Below, in pieces: positions 11,377-18,100 of a stretch of DNA of 19,496 nt; position 1 is the stretch's first letter, and each line of letters begins with the position of its first letter. The notes under the pieces are model-generated. The model searched no databases, was not told the DNA's origin, and saw nothing but the letters and a program-made list of their open reading frames with translations. The translations under genes were made by a program, and so were the position numbers. Where the stretch lies: the NCBI GenBank assembly GCA_964393525.1, contig CAYMTV010000021.1, forward strand, positions 1 to 19,496. Reading direction: 5' to 3'. The stretch comes from CAYMTV01 sp964393525 (GTDB lineage: Bacteria > Patescibacteriota > Microgenomatia > Daviesbacterales > UBA10151).

Positions 11377-11736
11377 ATGTCTCAGTTTGTTTATGGTGCA
11401 TGGCTTGCGGCCAACCATCTTGGTCCAAGCGCTGCAGGAGTTTTGCAGCTTCAGGAAATGCTGGTCAGGTTTTTTAATATCTCGGTTTCTTTAGCTTTTT
11501 TTGCCACCGCCTATATGCTTATCTGGGCAGGAATTAAATTTATCACTGCTGCCGGAGACCCAAAAACCCTGCAACAGGTTTGGCAGCAGGTAACCTGGGC
11601 TTTAATGGGAATAGTGTTTTTGGCTTTAGCCTGGATATTTTTGCGGGCGATTGAATCTTTTACCGGCGCACCGGTTTCTTCGCAATTTTGCCTTGGTTTT
11701 CCCGGAGCTCCAACTTTTTGTCCGTTTAACAGGTAA
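11377..11736 (+). CDS. T4SS pilin-like two-helix membrane protein 8 (divergent, own promoter)
   Basis: 119 residues. Helix 1 is at about 33-55 (NISVSLAFFATAYMLIWAG), loop FITAAGDPKTLQQVWQQV, and helix 2 at about 73-92 (WALMGIVFLALAWIFLRAI). The loop keeps the AGDP.....A/W pattern of other CPR pilin-like proteins but not the DKEKV form of its neighbours. The C-terminus has two cysteines (FCLGFPGAPTFC). It is separated from the previous gene by 39 nt with a predicted promoter, so it may be expressed separately. It ends 2 nt from a convergent gene. Confidence 0.77.
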   Translation: MSQFVYGAWLAANHLGPSAAGVLQLQEMLVRFFNISVSLAFFATAYMLIWAGIKFITAAGDPKTLQQVWQQVTWALMGIVFLALAWIFLRAIESFTGAPVSSQFCLGFPGAPTFCPFNR

Positions 11737-11738
11737 AT

Positions 11739-12146
11739 TTAGGCTGCTTCAGCTAATACCCCTACTCCTCTTTTTCCTCTTTTTTGCAGATTTCTCAAGT
11801 TCTTTTTCTCGTCATAAACAGGTGCAAAAGGACATTTAGCCCCTAATGCATGGGTTCCACAGATACATTTTTGTTGTTTTTCCAGGGATCTTTTGATGAT
11901 CGACCAGAAAGCCGCTCCCATACCGTTGGTTTTGACGGGTTTTGCTTTGGATATGATTGCTTTTACCTTCTCAAATAACCTTTGCGAACCTTTGGGTAAT
12001 TTGGAACCTTCTCTTCGGCTTTCAATTGAGATTGGAACTTCCGCTGTACTTGGTGAGCCTATGGCAATGCCCGGCCTAATCGGAATCACCCGACCGGGTA
12101 TTGGATCTATTGCGCTAACTCCATGGATATGTCTTTCTGCTCTCAT
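11739..12146 (-). CDS. Unknown 135-residue protein with Cys/His cluster
   Basis: I do not recognise a family. The protein is basic and soluble, with a proline/isoleucine-rich N-terminus (GVSAIDPIPGRVIPIRPGIA) and a helical middle (RLFEKVKAIISKAKP, AAFWSIIKRSLEKQQ). A CIC..H.....C cluster (C94, C96, H99, C105) could bind a metal. The gene is supported by context more than by homology: a perfect -10 TATAAT and a TTGACA -35 lie upstream, and a strong Shine-Dalgarno GGAAGGA (12159-12153) stands 6 nt before the ATG. Such a strong SD is unusual in this window. It is convergent with the last pilin-like gene. Confidence 0.72.
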   Translation of the reverse strand: MRAERHIHGVSAIDPIPGRVIPIRPGIAIGSPSTAEVPISIESRREGSKLPKGSQRLFEKVKAIISKAKPVKTNGMGAAFWSIIKRSLEKQQKCICGTHALGAKCPFAPVYDEKKNLRNLQKRGKRGVGVLAEAA

Positions 12147-12152
12147 AAAATT

Positions 12153-12159
12153 ATCCTTC
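12153..12159 (-). promoter_or_regulatory. Strong Shine-Dalgarno site
   Basis: GGAAGGA on the minus strand, 6 nt before ATG 12146. Most other genes here are either overlap-coupled or leaderless-like, so this decides both strand and start for the 135-residue gene. Confidence 0.7.
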
Positions 12160-12169
12160 CAGGGTAAAA

Positions 12170-12199
12170 ATTATACAAAATCAGTCAAAAAAATGTCAA
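12170..12199 (-). promoter_or_regulatory. Near-consensus sigma70-type promoter
   Basis: On the minus strand TTGACA (12199-12194), an 18-nt spacer and TATAAT (12175-12170), both boxes matching consensus exactly. Expected transcription start near 12163, giving a leader of about 15-17 nt that holds the Shine-Dalgarno site. It is the strongest-looking promoter in the window. Confidence 0.75.
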
Positions 12200-12243
12200 A
12201 AAAGGTTGATAAATAATCTCAATTTGCTTAACCTTTAAATAAG

Positions 12244-13107
12244 ATGACCAACTATCATTCAAAACAAGATATCTCCCTTTATATTGATAAAATAGCAAGT
12301 TCTATTAAAAAGAACCTCGGTTTAGAAAAATTTATCCCAGGATTTGATTTTGAAGAAACTCTCATAGGTCCTAAAGGAGAAAGGGTCCCCTTCGAAGCTA
12401 GGGTCGATTACTATGGAGATTTAAATGTTGATGGTGGATTAAAACAGGTTTACCTAAGAGTTGGTAATAAAATTATCTTGGATCATAGAATTCTTGATCT
12501 ACTTGAATTTCCTTTAAACAACATCTTACAAGAGAATTTATTCTTTTTGGATAGACTTGAAGGATTCTTTAATCACCCGTTAAATCTAAAATATACTGCC
12601 TTAACGCTACATGCTATTGATACAGTAGATCTTACCGACAAACATATTCTTGATTTAGGATGCGCCGAAGGAATATTGACTATCCTCGCATTTAAAAAAG
12701 GTGCAAGAAAAGTGACAGCTGTTGAGGTCAATCCAAAATATCAAGAGCTTCTTTTTTCTAATTTAAAATTCAATGGTTTTGAATTAGAAAGTCTAAAATT
12801 TATTAAACATGATATTCGCAATATCAATCAGCTATTAAGAATTATTGATAAAGAGGATATAGAAGTTATTTTTTTAAATATCGGATCTCATCCTCAAACA
12901 GGAAATACCGACCTGATAGCTTTGTCTTCCTTGAAAGAATTTCCTAAATTAAAGGTAGTAATTGCCGGGGGCTACTGTAAAACAGTTCCAGGTCATTACC
13001 CATCAAAAGCTTTTGAAATCTTAAGGGATCAAGGTTTTACATCTCCTATAATGGAGGTTACTGATCCAGTCATAGAAAAGCTATCGTTTATTACCAGTAA
13101 ACCTTAA
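12244..13107 (+). CDS. Class I SAM-dependent methyltransferase (PrmA-like core)
   Basis: 287 residues, soluble. The Rossmann-type core starts at about 130: motif I HILDLGCAEGILTILAFKKGA (134-154), motif II KVTAVEVNPKYQELLFSNLKFNG (156-178), an acidic HDI (189-191), and motif IV region VIFLNIGSH (208-216). The motif I/II wording is closest to ribosomal protein L11 methyltransferase PrmA, but the N-terminal 120 residues do not look like PrmA, and the usual catalytic-site wording is not seen. The substrate is therefore unknown (protein, small molecule or glycan). It is visibly more AT-rich than the pilin-like array and stands between it and the VirB6-like gene, as possible cargo. Confidence 0.82.
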   Translation: MTNYHSKQDISLYIDKIASSIKKNLGLEKFIPGFDFEETLIGPKGERVPFEARVDYYGDLNVDGGLKQVYLRVGNKIILDHRILDLLEFPLNNILQENLFFLDRLEGFFNHPLNLKYTALTLHAIDTVDLTDKHILDLGCAEGILTILAFKKGARKVTAVEVNPKYQELLFSNLKFNGFELESLKFIKHDIRNINQLLRIIDKEDIEVIFLNIGSHPQTGNTDLIALSSLKEFPKLKVVIAGGYCKTVPGHYPSKAFEILRDQGFTSPIMEVTDPVIEKLSFITSKP

Positions 13108-13145
13108 CCAGGTTGCATTGTTTAGCTGTTTTGTTTTACTCTAAA

Positions 13146-13245
13146 TATAAGCGTATAGAAATAGCAGCGTATAGCGTTTAGTTGAAGATGAAGAGTATTC
13201 TTTGGTCTTCTAAACTATACCCTAAACGCTAAACCCTATACCCTA
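13146..13245. repeat. Second class of imperfect inverted repeat (TATAGCGTTTAG type)
   Basis: GCGTATAG...AGCGTATAGCGTTTAG (about 13150-13181) is answered by CTAAACTATACCCTAAACGCTAAACCCTATACCC (about 13209-13242), which is roughly its reverse complement. The pair encloses about 27 nt. It fills the gap between the methyltransferase and VirB6-like genes, ending a few bases before the latter's ATG. It differs in sequence from the AAAGTCAAAA-type repeats but has the same head-to-head layout. Confidence 0.55.
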
Positions 13246-13250
13246 CTTAA

Positions 13251-15134
13251 ATGCCTGCCCGAATTTATAAAGCTTTTTTAAGCTTAATTTTATCAACCTT
13301 AGTCTTTTTTCTGGCTGTTTTTCCAGCCTTTGCCCAAAGCAATGCTCAGGCTGCTCCTACCCCTCTACCTGCCCAAAATCCGCTTCCTTCCTATATTCCA
13401 CCTCAATCACCCACTTATGCCAATCTAACCTTAGTTAATATCATGCATGCTTTAAGCTGTATCGCAGCCGGCAGATCTGTCATTAACCAACCATGCATTG
13501 AATACTCATTAAGTCAGGATCTGCAAGGAAAAATTTCCACTACCCCAATGCTGTCTTCAATTGATACCTCAGGTGGGTTAATTGGAGCAGGAGGCTCACT
13601 TTTAACAGGGATGTACACTAACCCTCCTCTAATCATAGGAGATTACCTGGCATCTGTTGGTAAAGAGCTAGGAATTGTTAAAGAAGCGAATGCTCAGGTT
13701 GGAGGATCTGGAAGTAGAATCTTAAATCCTGTCTTAGAGCTTTGGCAACTAAGCCGAAATATCGCTTACCTTTTTATGATCATAATCTTCATAATTGTTG
13801 GCTTAATGGTCATGCTACGACATAAAATCAATCCGCAAACCGTTATTTCCATCCAAGCTGCAATCCCCAGCTTAATAATCGGGCTTATCTTAATTACTTT
13901 CAGCTATTTCCTGGCAGCCTTAATTACTGATATTGCTTTTGTAGGAACAGATATGGTTGGGTATTATTTCCAGATTGCCCAACAAAAACCTCAACCTAAC
14001 ACTTTAACCCAAGCATTAGAAACCAAAAATGTTTTTAGTTTATTTGCTCCTTTTGCTGGAGCGCTTTCTCGGGCAGATATAAATGCTGCCTTAGATACAG
14101 CTTGGGATGGCATAAGAGGTACTAGTGGTCCGGTTTTAAATCCTTTTGGAGCTCCGGCTTTTTCTGCAGAATTTGCGATACGAACATTTGTGGGTCTAGC
14201 TGCTTATCAGTTTGCCGCTACTTTTGGACCACCCCTATCCCAGATTATTGCCGGAACCGCCTGTGCTATCCCAGGGGCTTTTACTGCTGCGGGGGCTGTT
14301 GCAGCATTTACTGGTTGTTCTACAATAGGCAAAATCTTTGGCTCAGTTGTACTCCCTCCGTTATTCTTAGCCTATGGTTTTTTAAATCCACCTTTTGTAG
14401 TATCCTTCACTATAATGTTTATTGCTGTATTTGCAGTACTTATGGCAATGGGAAAACTTTTATTGCGACTTATTAATTGTTATCTTTCAATAATCTTTTA
14501 CACCATCACCGGCCCATTCCATCTTTTAGTATCTGCTATCCCTGGCAGACAGGGAATTGCCATAAACTGGATGAGAAATCTTCTATGTAATGTTTTATGT
14601 TTTCCGGCTGTTGGAGCAGTGATTTATTTTGCAGGGTATATGCTTGGCTCTACCCACTTACCCGGAAGCTCAGGAGGGGTTGATCTATTTGCCAACCAGT
14701 ACTCTTTACCCCTTTTTGGAGGATTTAATGTGGGCGCTTTAAGAGCATTGGTGGCTTTTGGCGCGTTATTGGCAACTCCTGCTGTGCCTGATATAATATG
14801 CAAAGCTATTGGTAAGCCCGGCGCCGGTGGAGATCTAATAGGCAGGGCAGTCCAGGGGAGTATTAATGATGGTAGAAAATATTCTGATCAATTTAATGAA
14901 AAATTAGGCAAAGTTTCTGGCGATATTGGCTCCTATAAAGATAAGCTCTTTGGTAAAAAGGAGCATGGAGGGGGTATTCTTGGTGACATAACAAGAAAGC
15001 AAAGAGAAAGTGGCACTGCAATCGGTAGCTCAGCGAGACAAGTAATTAGTGATTGGGCCGAAGGATACAGAGGACATCACGGGGAAACAATACCATCTGA
15101 AACTGAAGAGATAGCAGTTAAGAGATGGGCTTAA
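13251..15134 (+). CDS. VirB6/TrbL-like polytopic membrane protein
   Basis: 627 residues. Signal peptide 1-28 (LSLILSTLVFFLAVFPAFAQ) and a proline-rich linker (35-55) come first, then an extracytoplasmic region to about 165. Membrane helices follow at about 169-189 (RNIAYLFMIIIFIIVGLMVM), 203-226, 310-335 (weaker), 364-400, 405-428, 441-463 and 492-515, and a polar cytoplasmic tail runs from 520 to 627. The block LELWQLSRNIAYLF...MLRHKINPQTVISIQAAIPSL resembles large CPR membrane proteins annotated as VirB6/TrbL-like, the inner-membrane channel of type IV secretion. Sharing this window with nine pilin-like proteins supports the reading, but no ATPase is seen here. ATG 13251 gives a complete signal peptide. 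Confidence 0.72.
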   Translation: MPARIYKAFLSLILSTLVFFLAVFPAFAQSNAQAAPTPLPAQNPLPSYIPPQSPTYANLTLVNIMHALSCIAAGRSVINQPCIEYSLSQDLQGKISTTPMLSSIDTSGGLIGAGGSLLTGMYTNPPLIIGDYLASVGKELGIVKEANAQVGGSGSRILNPVLELWQLSRNIAYLFMIIIFIIVGLMVMLRHKINPQTVISIQAAIPSLIIGLILITFSYFLAALITDIAFVGTDMVGYYFQIAQQKPQPNTLTQALETKNVFSLFAPFAGALSRADINAALDTAWDGIRGTSGPVLNPFGAPAFSAEFAIRTFVGLAAYQFAATFGPPLSQIIAGTACAIPGAFTAAGAVAAFTGCSTIGKIFGSVVLPPLFLAYGFLNPPFVVSFTIMFIAVFAVLMAMGKLLLRLINCYLSIIFYTITGPFHLLVSAIPGRQGIAINWMRNLLCNVLCFPAVGAVIYFAGYMLGSTHLPGSSGGVDLFANQYSLPLFGGFNVGALRALVAFGALLATPAVPDIICKAIGKPGAGGDLIGRAVQGSINDGRKYSDQFNEKLGKVSGDIGSYKDKLFGKKEHGGGILGDITRKQRESGTAIGSSARQVISDWAEGYRGHHGETIPSETEEIAVKRWA

Positions 15135-15174
15135 GAAAAATAGTAGGTAAATATTATCAAAGCTTGGAAAACTT

Positions 15175-18100
15175 TTAGAAGACTCTTTCTCCATAGGCTG
15201 CTTGCATGACATTAGGAGCATCTCTCCAAGTAACAGGGTCTGTGGGATTTCTAACATGACGCGATCTGTAAGGCAAGAGAGCATAATAAGCCTCCAAATA
15301 AGGTTTAGCTCCGGAATACCGTCTGTCCTGACTTGCTACTTCTATAGCATACTTCCAAGCATGTAGGATAAACCAGGTATAAGCAAAGACTTCACTTTCT
15401 TTAAGCATGGTTCTATCCTGTAAAAAATCCCAGGTTTCAGCTGCAGTAAACACTCTTTCATTGGCATCAAAAAAGGCTCCCAGAAGCGCCTCGGTTTTAT
15501 CGGTACTGTCCGTAATGACGTAGGGAATATCGGTAACTTTAGAGTAGTACTTGGAAAAATTCCTATAAATATTGTTTATCCATTTGTGAAAAACCCTGGT
15601 CTTTCTTTCTCCTTGTGGAGTCTTAATTGCCCTACCAAAAAAATTAGCTCTTCCTGCATCAGCTGCCAATTCTCTTTTTAAATGTCTTCCTGCATCCTGA
15701 TCATCCACCCATGAACTCCCATCAGGCATCTGACCATCCCAACCTAAAAATACCCTTGGATCATTCCCCTCCACAGCTCCTCCTAAGTAATCCATCAATC
15801 CGTCATATCCATGATCCAAAGCTAGACCTCTTACTTGGGAGTCAATAAACGGCAAAATCTCTCGCCCATAATGCATTAAGCCCTTGTCGTAATTGAAAAA
15901 AGGCAACCAGTAATGCACTCTTTTTAATCCATATGGCTGAGTATAAAGTCCCATCTCAACCCTTTGGGACGTAGTAGCTTGAGGATCATAGAAATGTCTC
16001 CAAACGATTGACATTAATCCGACATACTCCCTTCTTTCCGACTCCATTCTTTTATAGATGTCTTCATAAGCCCCTCCCTCTTCGGTTCTGGTTTGCGCCA
16101 ATGGACCTCCATACCTATCCTCTAAAACTCTTCTGGCTTTAGCACCATAGGTGTGATAATAGGGGTGGTTAGGATCGTGAGCAGCGAGGCCCAATTCTTC
16201 ACTGAAAAAATAATCCGCACCTGTCTGGGCAACTTCTGCAATTCCAAAATTAATCACAGGCACCAAATCTCTATCCCTTTTAATAGACTCAAAAGAACGG
16301 GGAGGAGGTTGAGGTGCACCTTGAGCCGTAGGCCAGGCAAAACTTGTTCCAACCCCCTGAGTATCAAGCTGGGTTAAGACCGTATCTGCTTCCTGTTCGT
16401 AGGCACGCATTAAAGCTCCCACTCTCTGAGTATACAAAACCGCTCTTTCTCTTCTTGCGCGGTACATATCCTCTTTGTCCTTAACATTCTTGTCCTCTAA
16501 ATCCTCCCTAGCTTGTCTTCTTTCTTGATCTGTTAAACAGAGATTCAAAATCTCCTGTTCGGTGAAAATTGTTGGATGAAACCTATCCTTATCACCTAAT
16601 AAGGAAAAATCCAGAAAGGTTTTAAGATAAGTCAGTCTAAGATTCCAATAGTGTAGGTCTTTCCATCTTAGCGGTTGCTGGGGATTATGGGGGTGCATCA
16701 ACGATCTTTGTTTACCATTAACAGTTATAACTACCTGCTGCTCATTGTTTTTCATATACCAGGCTACCAGTCTTTCTGTTTCCTCCACCGGTACTAAATC
16801 GCAACCTTTTCTCACCCCATCTTTACGCACCGGAGCGTTTGCAGGTGCATTATCCAATCTAAGTACGGGCTGACCATATTGGGTAGCAATACCTGTTAGA
16901 TTTAAGGTATCTTCACAGAATCTAAATGACTTATCTGCCTCATCAAAGCTTGGAACGACTTTTCGCATCAGGGCCACTTGGGCATTAGGCTGAACATTCC
17001 TGTTTAACTCATCTCCCACCCATACATTGCGCAACCTCCTAAGTCCAGCATGCTCGTATTTAATCAGCATCAGTTCTCCAAGCAGCATATCCTGTGCTTG
17101 TCTTAACCTCGTTAGCTGTTGTTTATCAGCTCGTCTGGCATTTGGATTTTCAATATCTGTCTGCGTAAGAGGCCTTACTCCTCCCCGGGTTTCTCTGTTT
17201 AGAGCATCTACGAGAAGATCTTTAAATAATTTTTCTTCGGTTAGAGTAAAAGCAGCACCTCTTCTTAAAGCAGCTAATCTCTTCATAATTTCAAACGGGG
17301 TTACTGCTACATTAGGCCAGGCAGTCGCAAAATCTGTTTGAAGTTCTTGAGCTCGGGCTTGATCAATACCCTGATTTTGTTGTCCGGGAGGCGGAGCAGT
17401 CTGGTAACTAAGTATTAGATCTAACCCCTCTCTTAACCGCCGGTCATAAGCTTTCTCGGTCCAAAGTTCCAGCCGCTCTTCAGGCAACTGGTCCCTCCCA
17501 ACTAAATCGATAGTCTCAGGACCCATTCTTCTTATTACCATCCATTGGCCAAGTTCAAACCAAGCTAGATCCTGCGGTCCTTGCAATGCGGCTCTCCCTC
17601 CGGTATTGCCTGGACGTCGGAATTTAGCATCAACCGGATCAACCTGTTCTTCAAAAGCATATTCATCGAAAAACCTTTCAAGCCCGTAAGCAGTTGCCAG
17701 CGCTCTAGCTTCAGCATTAGCAATAGCCCCTGGTCCGACATTAAACGCTCCAATTAACTGGTTTTTCAACCCTGTTTGAAAAGCTTCGTAAAGCTGTCCT
17801 TGCTCGCGAGTTAAACCTCTCCCCTCCTGAAGTCTCTGAAGAAGCCCACCTAAGTATAGCTGAACGCTGGCTTGTTGCAGATTCGGGTAAACTAAAGCAT
17901 TTGGATTTGGATTTTGAGCCTGAGCTATTAAATCAGCCATTATATACTGGGCTTCTATTGTCTCAAGTCTCCAGGAATGTCTACCTAAATTTCTTAAAAG
18001 CGCAGGATCTCTTTCAGCAGGATTTGGGATTAAAGTTTGAGCTATATGTGGTCTATTGATTAAAATTGACACCATCCTTGTGCGCCAAACGTCATCTTTC

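Noticed and set aside
12183..12188. TTGACT as an alternative -35 box for the 135-residue gene
   Set aside because: It would leave only a 7-nt spacer to TATAAT; TTGACA at 12199-12194 has the proper 18 nt.
11893..12216. 107-residue plus-strand frame opposite the 135-residue gene
   Set aside because: No upstream signals; the minus strand has a consensus promoter, a strong Shine-Dalgarno site and a more protein-like composition.
15135..15174. Bidirectional terminator between the convergent VirB6-like and giant genes
   Set aside because: Only a weak AAAG/CTTT pairing is visible and there is no stable stem with a U-tract.
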